This document shows, in pieces, positions 53,457 to 61,922 of a stretch of 64,000 nucleotides of DNA; positions within the stretch are counted from its first letter, which is position 1, and each line of letters begins with the position of its first letter. The notes under the pieces were generated by a model. It saw only the letters and a program-made list of their open reading frames with translations. It did not search any database and was not told where the DNA came from. The position numbers and the translations under genes were made by a program. The stretch comes from Niastella koreensis GR20-10 (GTDB lineage Bacteria; Bacteroidota; Bacteroidia; Chitinophagales; Chitinophagaceae), in assembly GCF_000246855.1 (NCBI RefSeq), contig NC_016609.1, positions 4,092,001 through 4,156,000 of the forward strand, read 5' to 3'.

Positions 53457-54536
53457 ATGAATAAGGCAAAAACAGCCGGGACGGCCAACAGCGGCCAATA
53501 TAAAAAAGCAAAGACCTGGTCGTTGCTGCTTTTCGCCATGTTTCTGATTATAGCTACTATTCTTGTAATTATATATTTCCCTGAAATAAAGAAAGAACTG
53601 GCTCTGCTTAAAAAAGTAAAACCATTCTGGCTGTTTACAGCCTTGCTGGGCCAGCTATTGACCTATGTATTTACGGCGATTGTATACCTGGCCTTACTTA
53701 AGGTTTATAAGCTGCCGCAATTACCGCATATTACAGCCTTGTTCAAAGCCGCTATTATTTCCCTGTTCTTTAATCAAACCCTGCCAAGTGCAGGCATCAG
53801 CGGCAATACTTATTTCTTTCAGTTCCTGGCAAGGTATCGCATCTCAAAAAACAAGATCATTTCATTGATCCTCGGAGAATTGTTGATCTTTTACGCGGCC
53901 ATGGAAACGATCATAGTTACCCTGCTAATCATCTGCCTGTTTACTTACAGGGTGCAGCACGCCTTTACAAGCACATTAACGGCAGGCATGATCGTTTACC
54001 TGGTTTTCGCCTGCATGGTTGTACTGGCGGGGAAAAATAACATGCTGCATCGCCTGTATGCAAAAGCTATGAAATTAAGGTTGATCAGAAAAATAAGTAA
54101 CTGCCTTGCCGGTAAGATGCCAGTGGAATTGTTGCCGGCAAAAGAAATTCAGCTGCGTGAAATTGTGAAACACCATAAACCAGACCTGGCAAAAGCTTTC
54201 TTTTTTCAATTCCTGGTGGTTGCGGCAGACGGGTTTACCTTATATGTCATATTCCTGGGATTAGGCCTGCAGGTTTCGCCGTTTATTATCCTGATTGCTT
54301 TTATCTGTACAAAGATCATTTCCATTCTGCCTTTTTTGCCGGGAGCGCTTGTATTGTATGAAAGCAGCTTGAGCTTCTTTTTGAGCAGTACAGGCATTCC
54401 GGTAGGAGCCGCCATTATCGCCACACTCGTGTACCGGCTTCTCTCGTTTTGGCTGCCTATGCCGGTTGGCGCTTTTCTTTACAGGAAATGGATCATAAGC
54501 CATCCACCGGCTGACCATGATTATACCGGCTACTGA
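53457..54536 (+). CDS. Flippase-like integral membrane protein (UPF0104/YbhN family)
   Basis: A 359-residue protein with about eight helices. FWLFTALLGQLLTYVFTAIVYLALLK, SLFFNQTLPSAGISGNTYFFQFL and a later LPGALVLYESSLSFFLSSTGIP are typical of the lysylphosphatidylglycerol synthetase membrane-domain (flippase-like) family. It lacks the cytosolic aminoacyl-transferase domain, so it is a stand-alone membrane module that may move lipids. 51 bases after the AI-2E permease gene on the same strand. Confidence 0.85.
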   Translation: MNKAKTAGTANSGQYKKAKTWSLLLFAMFLIIATILVIIYFPEIKKELALLKKVKPFWLFTALLGQLLTYVFTAIVYLALLKVYKLPQLPHITALFKAAIISLFFNQTLPSAGISGNTYFFQFLARYRISKNKIISLILGELLIFYAAMETIIVTLLIICLFTYRVQHAFTSTLTAGMIVYLVFACMVVLAGKNNMLHRLYAKAMKLRLIRKISNCLAGKMPVELLPAKEIQLREIVKHHKPDLAKAFFFQFLVVAADGFTLYVIFLGLGLQVSPFIILIAFICTKIISILPFLPGALVLYESSLSFFLSSTGIPVGAAIIATLVYRLLSFWLPMPVGAFLYRKWIISHPPADHDYTGY

Positions 54537-54596
54537 CTGCCGTCATTACCACAAACCTGTAACAAAATTAAATTGCCTGTAATAAAAACGCAAGTT

Positions 54597-55271
54597 ATGA
54601 ATTACATGAAATTGTACCCGGTTATCGGGTACCTGTTACTGACAGCCTGCACCTCAACAAGGATTACGCATTCCTGGAAATCAGACATCCCCACAAAAAA
54701 CTATAACAAGATCCTGGTGCTGGCCATAAGCGGCGAAACAGATCTTGCCACCCGGCAAAAAATGGAGGACCACCTGGTAGGCGATCTTACAACGCAGGGC
54801 TATCACGCAACATCATCGCTTAAAGAATACGGGCCCAGGGCGTTCAGGCAATTGAATGAAGAAGCGGTAGTGAACAAACTGCAAAACAGCGGGTTTGATG
54901 CAGTAATCACCATCGTTCTTTTAAGTAAGGAAAAGGAAAGGTACTACGTGCCCGGACAGCCCTATTATTCACCGTATGTTGGCTATTACCGTAATTTCTA
55001 CGGGTATTATACCACTATCTACAGCCGCATTTATACACCGGGTTATTATGTTACCGACACAAAATATTTCTGGGAAAGCAACTTGTTTGATGTTACCAGT
55101 AAAGAGCTGATCTATTCAGTACAAACAGAATCCTTTGACTACACTTCTTCCGACATGCTGGCGCATGAATACGGCAAAATGATCGTAAATGACATGGTTA
55201 AAAAACAGGTCCTGATCAAAAAAGAACTGGTAGCCAAAGATTCGCATCCCGGCAATCCGGCATTCAGGTAA
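54597..55271 (+). CDS. Tyr-rich lipoprotein
   Basis: About 224 residues with lipobox LLTAC, then TRITHSWKSD, KILVLAISGETDLATRQKMEDHL, LNEEAVVNKLQNSGFDAVITIVLL, a Tyr-rich loop (YVPGQPYYSPYVGYYRNFYG) and SKELIYSVQTESFDYTSS. The pattern resembles DUF4136-type lipoproteins of Bacteroidota but a firm family call is not possible. The frame extends to TTG 54573, but ATG 54597 or 54606 gives the lipoprotein signal. Function unknown. Confidence 0.7.
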   Translation: MNYMKLYPVIGYLLLTACTSTRITHSWKSDIPTKNYNKILVLAISGETDLATRQKMEDHLVGDLTTQGYHATSSLKEYGPRAFRQLNEEAVVNKLQNSGFDAVITIVLLSKEKERYYVPGQPYYSPYVGYYRNFYGYYTTIYSRIYTPGYYVTDTKYFWESNLFDVTSKELIYSVQTESFDYTSSDMLAHEYGKMIVNDMVKKQVLIKKELVAKDSHPGNPAFR

Positions 55272-55290
55272 TTATCAGTAATTTTAATTA

Positions 55291-56151
55291 ATGAAAGCTA
55301 TTCCGGTAAGGCAAATAACAACTTCATGCGGCCATAAACATACCGGCAGATTTAGTATACGTAATTTGCAACAGGTGCTTGACGGCAAAGCCCTGGTTCA
55401 CGACCTTCATAAACACGACTTCTACTTTGTACTTGCTGTTCTGGAGGGGAAAGGAAAACATGAAATTGACTTTATTCATTACCCCATTCAGAATCATACC
55501 ATTTTTTTACTTCGCCCCGGACAGGTACACAGGCTGGAGCTGACAGGAGACAGTACCGGGTTTTTAATGGAATTTGATCTGTCGTTTTACCGGCCGAAAC
55601 ATACCATAACCGAACGCAGGTGGATGAAGGCCTCCGGCAAGAACTACTGTAAATTGGAAGTTGCCAGATTCAAAAAACTCCATAAACTGCTGGCTACAGT
55701 AGCCGAGGAATACGCCTTACAGCAGGAAGGGTATTCAGAAGCCATCAGGGCCAATCTCGATCTGTTCTTCATCGAATTTATCCGGCAAAGCCATACGCCA
55801 AACAGCCTCCCTAAACCTGAAAGCGGATATATACAGGAACGTTTTGATGAACTGACCCGGCTGCTGGAAGCCAATATTGTAAACATGAAAAATGTTTCCC
55901 AATATGCCGGTTTATTAAACCTTTCGGCTTACCAGTTAAATGCAATTACCAAGGCTTCCGTAGGCAAAACGGTATCTGAGCTTATAAATGAGCAAATCGT
56001 GCTCGAAGCAAAACGTCATTTACTGGTAACACCTAATCAAATAAAAGAAATTGCAGACCTTTTAGGTTTTGAAGACCCATCCTATTTTATCCGCTTTTTT
56101 AAAAAGCATACCGGGCTTTCACCAGATGCTTTCCGTAAGGCTTTTAAATAA
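55291..56151 (+). CDS. AraC-family transcriptional regulator
   Basis: A 286-residue regulator: N-terminal cupin-like sensor (HDLHKHDFYFVLAVLEGKGKHEIDF, LRPGQVHRLELTGDSTGF) and a C-terminal AraC HTH (NVSQYAGLLNLSAYQLNAITKASVGKTVSELI, IKEIADLLGFEDPSYFIRFFKKHTGLSPDAFRK, in parts). It lies just before a small membrane protein gene and an SDR gene on the same strand and probably controls them; the inducer is unknown. Confidence 0.92.
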   Translation: MKAIPVRQITTSCGHKHTGRFSIRNLQQVLDGKALVHDLHKHDFYFVLAVLEGKGKHEIDFIHYPIQNHTIFLLRPGQVHRLELTGDSTGFLMEFDLSFYRPKHTITERRWMKASGKNYCKLEVARFKKLHKLLATVAEEYALQQEGYSEAIRANLDLFFIEFIRQSHTPNSLPKPESGYIQERFDELTRLLEANIVNMKNVSQYAGLLNLSAYQLNAITKASVGKTVSELINEQIVLEAKRHLLVTPNQIKEIADLLGFEDPSYFIRFFKKHTGLSPDAFRKAFK

Positions 56152-56243
56152 GTCCTGTTCAACTTCATTTCTGTCCTACCAGCCCCTTTTTGCCAATACT
56201 ACCTTTGTGCTCAATCAGATCATTTAACTCAAAACTTACAAAG

Positions 56244-56465
56244 ATGAAAGCAAAAGCAAGGCTTGTTATGTCACTAAAAATCTGGATGGTCATTTATCCT
56301 TCCATTACACTTTTCTTATTCCTTTTTGGACAACAGCTATCAGTACTGCCATTATACCAAAGAACTTTCATTCTGACCATTTCATTAGTACCCTGGATGA
56401 TGTTTATAGGCATGCCATTTATAGACTACACGCTAGGTAAGATCACAGGAAAAAATAACAGGTAA
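56244..56465 (+). CDS. Small two-helix membrane protein
   Basis: A 73-residue protein starting at ATG 56244 after an AAAGATG context. It has two hydrophobic helices (WMVIYPSITLFLFLFGQQL and FILTISLVPWMMFIGMPFI) and a basic C-terminus. No family is recognised with confidence. It lies between the AraC regulator and the SDR gene, 92 bases after the first and 61 before the second. Confidence 0.6.
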   Translation: MKAKARLVMSLKIWMVIYPSITLFLFLFGQQLSVLPLYQRTFILTISLVPWMMFIGMPFIDYTLGKITGKNNR

Positions 56466-56526
56466 AGGATAACGGTAGTCGTATGTAACACTTTACAAAA
56501 TATTTGATAATCTAAAAATTTCAAAA

Positions 56527-57123
56527 ATGAAGATCATAATTGTTGGCGCCTCCGGCACCATGGGAAGCTATTTGGCAAATGCGCTGGAAAAAGAACATTC
56601 AATTATCAGAGCAGATCGGAAAAGCAAAGATGTGCAGGTAGACATCACCTCGCCTGCTTCTATTGAAAACATGTACAAAACAGTTGGCGCTTTTGATGCA
56701 CTGATCTGTACGGCAGGCCCCACCTACGTAGGCCCCTGGAAAAATCTTAATGATACCACATTCCGCAATGGTGTAGAGGGTAAGATGATGGGACAGATAA
56801 ACCTCGTACTCATTGGTCAGCATTATATCAACCCTAATGGATCATTTACGCTGATCACAGGCGCCCTTACCCATGATCCGCAAAAGAATTTTGCCAATGC
56901 CTCAGCTGCAAATGCGGCTGTGGACGGATTCGTAAGGGCTGCAGCTATTGAGTTGGGAAATGGTATCCGCATTAATGCTGTTAGTCCAACGGTAATTGAA
57001 AACTCGCCCCAATACTTTCCCTTCTTTCCCGGAGAGATACCGGTAACCATGCAAAAACTCGAATTCGGTTTCAGAAAGAGTGTATTCGGCGCCAACACCG
57101 GACAAATTATAAAACCTTATTAA
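56527..57123 (+). CDS. Short-chain dehydrogenase/reductase lacking the YxxxK pair
   Basis: A 198-residue Rossmann protein: cofactor motif IVGASGTMGSYLA (GxxGxxG) at the N-terminus, DVQVDITSPASIENMY, DALICTAGPTYVGPW, and IELGNGIRINAVSPTVIE. The usual catalytic Tyr-x-x-x-Lys is replaced by NASAANAAVDGFVRAAA, so no Tyr or Lys stands at the normal places. A subfamily of short SDRs shares this; activity may be altered or lost. Downstream of an AraC regulator. Confidence 0.88.
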   Translation: MKIIIVGASGTMGSYLANALEKEHSIIRADRKSKDVQVDITSPASIENMYKTVGAFDALICTAGPTYVGPWKNLNDTTFRNGVEGKMMGQINLVLIGQHYINPNGSFTLITGALTHDPQKNFANASAANAAVDGFVRAAAIELGNGIRINAVSPTVIENSPQYFPFFPGEIPVTMQKLEFGFRKSVFGANTGQIIKPY

Positions 57124-57189
57124 GGTTATTGAAAAACCCAACAAACAGGTCGTCATCCGAAAGGATTGCGACCCTACCTGCCTTACAGA

Positions 57190-57858
57190 CTACCAGGCGT
57201 ATACTGGATCTTCCAGTTCCATATTATTCTCCACTACACTTATGCCCGGCGCCGACCAGGCGGCGTTTATGGCATCTTCCTGCTCCGCGAATGAACGCAC
57301 TTTTCCGGAAAGCATTACTTTGCCGCCCTCTACTTCCACTATAATTTTTTCGGCATCAATAGTAGCGATCCGTTCAAATGCAGCTCTGATCTTTTGTTTG
57401 ATGTCGGCTAAAGTAATAGCAGGTTTCAGGGTTATAAAATTATGGACCGCTTTTATCCCCGCCAGGTTGTCAATTGATTTGCAGGCAGCAATACGTTGAT
57501 AATCCCAATCCAGTTCACCTTCCAGTGATACAATGCCGTCTTCTACCTTAACCATTATCTTATCGTCCGGCGCCAATGTATTCCATTTCAATGCATGTAA
57601 AACCGCTTCGGCCAGCTCGGAGTCCGTTTTTCTGAACAGCGGTGAATTACCAACCTGTATTTCTTCGGCAACAGCTTTTACCCCTGCTACTTTTTTTACA
57701 GCATGTTCTGCCGCCATTTTCTGGGAATAGAATTTTACCATGCCCGATAACGTAACAACACCATTTTTTACCGATACACCAAGATCTGTTGCCCGTAAGA
57801 TGGGCTCCCACATCAGTTGATCCATCACATCTTTTTGGATCTCCATATCACTTTTCAT
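57190..57858 (-). CDS. Triple BON-domain protein
   Basis: A 222-residue protein of three BON domains (about 3-66, 78-143, 150-217), each with VxVxVxxGxVxLxGxV and a following helix (KNGVVTLSGMVKFYSQKMAAE, EDGIVSLEGELDWDYQRIAA, EGGKVMLSGKVRSFAEQEDA broken by context). No signal peptide is evident, although OsmY-type BON proteins are usually periplasmic. BON proteins bind phospholipid or act in osmotic stress. Convergent to the SDR gene. Confidence 0.9.
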   Translation of the reverse strand: MKSDMEIQKDVMDQLMWEPILRATDLGVSVKNGVVTLSGMVKFYSQKMAAEHAVKKVAGVKAVAEEIQVGNSPLFRKTDSELAEAVLHALKWNTLAPDDKIMVKVEDGIVSLEGELDWDYQRIAACKSIDNLAGIKAVHNFITLKPAITLADIKQKIRAAFERIATIDAEKIIVEVEGGKVMLSGKVRSFAEQEDAINAAWSAPGISVVENNMELEDPVYAW

Positions 57859-57909
57859 AAAATCAATTTTAAAGTTGTGAAATAAAAGGCCGTCATAGGG
57901 TATACCGGT

Positions 57910-58473
57910 CTATTGCAACCGCTGATACACATCTGTACGAAGCTGCGCCGGGTCTTTTACCGTGCCCGGGTCATCCAGGTAAACCTCAAATGGTTGCTGC
58001 AAGGCCTTTTTATTATTTTCCTGCAACCATTTGCTGATGGCTGCATACGCAACACCTACCTGGTTATAGGGTCCCTGGTAATGAACAACCAGGGCGTCAC
58101 CACCACCGATCTTTTTACCTTTTATTTTACCGGTGAACCCGTTTGGCAATTTGTCAACTTCAACCGCTGCATCAAATATAAAAGGCTGGTGCGACGTATA
58201 ATAAAACGCCATTATTCTCCCGGTCTTTAATGCATGCTGATTGGAGTATAGAAACAGTTCGCCATAATCTTTATTAAATAACCGCCCGAAATCTTCAGTT
58301 GTATTTGCGGTATCGGTAATAGCTATTATCAGAAAAGAAGCGAGACCGGTCTTTTCGGGAATAAAAACCTTTTTCTGAGTAGTATCCTGGTTAGTCTGCG
58401 CTGCTATATTTATTGTTGTTCCCAGCAATAAATACAATAAGCCTATGCATAGTTTCATTCTATTCATTTTCAT
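57910..58473 (-). CDS. Secreted GyrI-like/AraC effector-binding domain protein
   Basis: A 187-residue protein with signal peptide (MKLCIGLLYLLLGTTINIAAQ). The mature part has the GyrI-like (SOUL/AraC_E_bind) pattern ALVVHYQGPYNQVGVAYAAI, KWLQENNKKA, FEVYLDDPGTVKDP. Cytosolic relatives bind small molecules in regulators; here the domain is exported. Met6 is a possible alternative start. Role unknown. Confidence 0.75.
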   Translation of the reverse strand: MKMNRMKLCIGLLYLLLGTTINIAAQTNQDTTQKKVFIPEKTGLASFLIIAITDTANTTEDFGRLFNKDYGELFLYSNQHALKTGRIMAFYYTSHQPFIFDAAVEVDKLPNGFTGKIKGKKIGGGDALVVHYQGPYNQVGVAYAAISKWLQENNKKALQQPFEVYLDDPGTVKDPAQLRTDVYQRLQ

Positions 58474-58535
58474 TAAAGCTATTTATAATCTATAGCCTTA
58501 ACCATGACGCCGGTTAAAATATGCCCTGATTAAGA

Positions 58536-58990
58536 TCACTTTTCAGCAATTCTGTGGTCTATAACCAGTACTGCTGCCCCCTGGAATGCGCCGTTGCGAA
58601 GATCGTTCAATGCATTATTGGCTTCAGCCATTGGGTACAGCTTCGTTTGCGTATGAATAGTAGTTTTGGAGATTTCCGTAAAAAAGGCTTCGCCATCCTT
58701 ACGGGTAAGATTGGCAACGGACTGCAGCTTTCTTTCGTTCCATAACCATTTAAATGGGAAGGAAGGGATATCGCTCATATGAATGCCGCCGCAAACGACC
58801 ACCCCGCCTTTATCTGTATCCTGCAAGGCCTTAGGTACCAGCGACCCTACGGGTGCAAAAATAATAGCTGCATCGAGCGGTTCGGGCGATGGTTGTAATG
58901 AATCGCCTACCCAAATAGCACCTAATTGCAAAGCCAGCTGTTGCGCTTCTTTATCGCCCGGTCTGGTAAATGCATAGACCTTTGTTGCAC
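58536..58990 (-). pseudogene. C-terminal remnant of a zinc-type alcohol dehydrogenase
   Basis: The frame reads TKVYAFTRPGDKEAQQLALQ, LGAIWVGDS, DAAIIFAPVGSLVPKALQ, GGVVVCGGIHMSDIPSF and ends LRNGAFQGAAVLVIDH, matching the cofactor-binding and C-terminal parts of zinc-dependent alcohol dehydrogenases (AdhA-like). The zinc-binding N-terminal half is gone; upstream of about 58995 the frame meets a stop (59010-59000 region). A Met at 58931 gives an apparent 131-residue ORF, but it cannot be a full enzyme. Confidence 0.75.
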
Positions 58991-59039
58991 TACTTAAATG
59001 TAACCATTATTTGCGTTTTACCTGGTGTACTGGAAAACA

Positions 59040-59138
59040 ATGGAAGCTTTTTTGGCACTGAAATATATACAAAACGGGAAAACCTATCATTGCTGTTCAG
59101 ATCAATGCCCGGAATTATTTATAAAAAAACCGGTGTAA
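59040..59138 (+). pseudogene. Possible remnant of a YHS/TRASH-type metal domain
   Basis: A 32-codon frame ends with YIQNGKTYHCCSDQCPELFIKKPV, reminiscent of the YHS pattern (Y.GKTY.FCS..C...F...P). The N-terminal DPVCGM part is missing. Weak evidence; it lies between two clearer gene remnants. Confidence 0.35.
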
Positions 59139-59301
59139 TGATACAGACAGCAATCATAAGACCAGTTGATTATTATCAGATTTAAACTGGAGAATGCCTT
59201 CTAACTTCAAATAGGTTTTTCACAGAATATTGGATTATTACGAAGCCGGATGTCTATCCGGCTTCTCTTATATACAGTCTCTTTGGACCTTATGCATACA
59301 C

Positions 59302-59442
59302 CTAACTGCAATACAAATAAAAGACAATGGTATCGGGTTTGCCCCCAAATATGCAGAAGACATCTTCAATGTTTTTTACCGTTTGCACAGCCAGCAGGGC
59401 TCAACTTTTAAATTGTATTTACCGCGGTTTATGGATGTTTGA
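59302..59442 (+). pseudogene. Remnant of a sensor histidine kinase with internal deletion
   Basis: The frame gives IQIKDNGIGFAPKYAEDIFN and VFYRLHSQQ directly joined to GSTFKLYLP and a stop after FMDV. In intact kinases the G1 box (DNGIGF), F box and the terminal GSTFxLYLP are separated by about 30 residues with GTGIGLAICKKIVE; here that piece is missing, so the gene has lost its G2 box and everything upstream. No other feature is seen in 58991-59618. Confidence 0.7.
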
Positions 59443-59618
59443 AAACATTAGAGACAATGTTTTAATAATTGCGCAAAATTGTCAAAATATTTCACGAATG
59501 ATCAAAAATTTACGCCCGAAGTTGTCAATAAAGTAACATATTGCAAAATAGACAGGGATGAATTAAAGTTGAGTAAAAATATCGCGTATTTAGTCCGCTT
59601 TTAATCATAATTGTGTAA

Positions 59619-60857
59619 CTATTGTAATGCCCTGGCGGGGTCCGGTTGCTTTCCGTAAGTAAATCTTCGCCATATTGCTTCCAGCGGCCCAATATTGTAA
59701 TATTTGAGCCAGATATTGCTATAAATGACCTGGACAATAAAAATCAGTACAGCCAATAACAACGATTGTAACAAGGTAAGCTTCCCTGTGAGTTTTAACC
59801 CGAAAGGATAAAACAGCAGCATGCATATAATGGTCTGGGTAAGGTAGTTTGTTAACCCAAGCCGTCCGCAGTTACCCAGCCAGATCGCTACATGCGAGTT
59901 GCTTTTGTGCAGCAACAGGGTAATGATACCTATATAGGCGAATGCCATGAGCAGGATACCAGTAAAACGTATCATCTTTATAAATAGCTGCTCGTAAACT
60001 GCCTGTTGGGGTGAAAGGAAATGCACATTCAGGGTAGGCAAACAGGCAATTACCTTTAGAACGAGTGCAAAAGGAAGTATGATAAAAATGGCTCGTTTGA
60101 TGGCTGGCTGCAATTCTGTTATACGGTAAAAAAAGCGTGTTTTGCCGGCTATCAACCCAAGCAGGAACAGGATTATTATATGCTCATATCCGGTCATTGT
60201 ACTACGCGTTATTGCAATGAAGCTACTTAATGTTTTGTCATATTGTATCTTTAGAATTTCTGAGAAAGGTCCATATTGATAGGCATTGATCAAATGCACT
60301 GTATCTTTGCTGAATAACTCCTGTGAATGAGGAGGCGCTGGTGAAAAAAAGACAGTTCTCAATACATCCAGTAATATGCCAAACAAAAAGATACCCGCTG
60401 CCCATCTGAAAATAACAGCTGTTTTCCTTTTATAAAAATAGATCAAAGGAATACCGAATATTGCGTAAACGTGCAATACATCGCCCATCCAAACGGCGGT
60501 ATGAATAACACCAAAAAGAAACATAACTGCCAGGCGCCGTATGTACAGTTTGTTGCCATTGAGTTCAAGACGGGTATTTTTTTCCAGCATGAGATAAAAG
60601 CCAAGCCCGAAAAGAAAACTGTAGATAGTATAAAACTGCCCTCTAACGAAGATGTCCAACAAAAACTTTGTGGGAAGAAACGTAGACAGATTATCCCAGT
60701 GCAGTACCGCTACCTCTTTTGTATTTAAAAATTCAAACGGCGTATAAGTCTGGATATTGGCGAGTAATATTCCCAAAAGACAAATTCCCCGCATCCTATC
60801 AAGCAGGACAATACGTTGAGAAGGAGCATAATAACCCATAAGCGTTGGTGTTAGCAA
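59619..60857 (-). CDS. DUF418 family membrane protein
   Basis: A 412-residue protein with about ten helices. RIVLLDRMRGICLLGILLANI (N-terminal family signature), FYTIYSFLFGLGFYLMLEKN, LYIRRLAVMFLFGVIH and the C-terminal DUF418 segment IWLGNCGRLGLTNYLTQTII, YYNIGPLEAIWRRFTYGKQ are all visible. Related to acyltransferase-like membrane proteins (YeiB family); function unknown. Starts at ATG 60857 and stands alone. Confidence 0.88.
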   Translation of the reverse strand: MLTPTLMGYYAPSQRIVLLDRMRGICLLGILLANIQTYTPFEFLNTKEVAVLHWDNLSTFLPTKFLLDIFVRGQFYTIYSFLFGLGFYLMLEKNTRLELNGNKLYIRRLAVMFLFGVIHTAVWMGDVLHVYAIFGIPLIYFYKRKTAVIFRWAAGIFLFGILLDVLRTVFFSPAPPHSQELFSKDTVHLINAYQYGPFSEILKIQYDKTLSSFIAITRSTMTGYEHIIILFLLGLIAGKTRFFYRITELQPAIKRAIFIILPFALVLKVIACLPTLNVHFLSPQQAVYEQLFIKMIRFTGILLMAFAYIGIITLLLHKSNSHVAIWLGNCGRLGLTNYLTQTIICMLLFYPFGLKLTGKLTLLQSLLLAVLIFIVQVIYSNIWLKYYNIGPLEAIWRRFTYGKQPDPARALQ

Positions 60858-61281
60858 TTGCTGTACATGGAAAATAATTTATAAGTAACCAATATATCTC
60901 AACGACAAAATAAGCAAACTTTAACTGGCTACAAAGCCACCGGTCATTTGACCATGTCACTAACACTAAAAAATAATTATATTAAAATCAGGTATAATAA
61001 AAACAATGACCAGATAATTTTAGCAGAGGCAATCAGCGCATTTGTCAATCCCCACAAGTACTTGCGTTCCCCGGAAAGTGGATTTCGACTATAAAACATA
61101 CCATTTTACAATTTATTTACAAACGATACATTTTTATTTACAATCCAAGTTCCTGAGGCTGAGATACATCAGAGTAATTTTGTTGCACCAACTCAAAAGG
61201 ATACGAAAAATAAAAAGCAATGCCTTAAATGGATCTGATCTATCAGGAGATAGATTTATGTTAATTAAACCTACAAAAAAT
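60858..61281. other. Intergenic region between DUF418 and small secreted protein genes
   Basis: AT-rich, without a convincing gene. TAATTTTG at 61175-61182 fits TAnnTTTG on the plus strand and could be the promoter of the gene at 61282, with a leader of about 95 bases; no clear -33 box. Confidence 0.3.
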
Positions 61282-61707
61282 ATGAAAAACGTTATTTATG
61301 CGCTGATCCTACCGCTGGTTGTGGTAAGCGGACTAGTATTTGCCAATCGCGAAAATGGTCAAAAAGTGCTTGCCGGTGCGGTTAAAATAAGGAACCATAT
61401 AAATACTTCTACCAACATGGAAGCTGTTGTAACCTCTCTTTCTCTTCCGCCAGACTCACGATCAGGTTTCGGAGTGATGGTCAAAATTAATGGTTACGAT
61501 TATATTCTTAGTTTTGGGCGGGAAAACTCCAATGAATTTCAGCAATTACATAGCCTGAAAGTGAACGACAAAATAATTATAAGTAGCCATAGTGTATTTA
61601 GTGTATCGTACACGCCCAATTATTCATATCCAATTGTATCGGGCGACTATGTAGAACGAGATGGTACAATAATATATAAACGTGCCCCTCGCAAAGGCGG
61701 TTGCTGA
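61282..61707 (+). CDS. Small secreted hypothetical protein
   Basis: A 141-residue protein from ATG 61282 with an N-terminal signal segment (VIYALILPLVVVSGLVFA). The mature part is beta-rich (MEAVVTSLSLPPDSRSGFGV, KINGYDYILSFGRENSNEF, LKVNDKIIISSHSV, VSGDYVERDGTIIYKR) and ends with RKGGC. Could be an OB-like or small sandwich fold; no family is recognised. A longer frame to 61042 has no signal-peptide logic and was not used. A terminator follows. Confidence 0.6.
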   Translation: MKNVIYALILPLVVVSGLVFANRENGQKVLAGAVKIRNHINTSTNMEAVVTSLSLPPDSRSGFGVMVKINGYDYILSFGRENSNEFQQLHSLKVNDKIIISSHSVFSVSYTPNYSYPIVSGDYVERDGTIIYKRAPRKGGC

Positions 61708-61768
61708 GTTCACATCGCCAATGCTTTTACGTTGGCTATTTTTGCGAATTGAAAATTGATTTAAACTA

Positions 61769-61802
61769 AAAAAGCCTCAAGTTCAACAATTTGAGGCTTT
61801 TT
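61769..61802 (+). terminator. Rho-independent terminator
   Basis: AAAAAGCCTCAA pairs with TTGAGGCTTTTT around a ten-base loop, 61 bases after the stop of the secreted hypothetical gene. Confidence 0.85.
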
Positions 61803-61922
61803 ATTCCTGGATACCCAGAACAGGGGAATTATCCAACCCTTGCTTTGATAGTATGATATTTGCTGTAAATAGTTATAGCTTAAACTATAGTAGTTGTATC
61901 AAAACGTATGTAATATTCATTT

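Noticed and set aside
58536-58931. 131-residue ORF taken as an intact gene
   Set aside because: The alcohol dehydrogenase match continues upstream of its Met without a start and the zinc-binding half is absent, so it is a remnant.
61042-61281. N-terminal extension of the small secreted protein
   Set aside because: The extension would bury the signal segment at residue 81 and is of AT-rich non-coding character; ATG 61282 gives a proper signal peptide.
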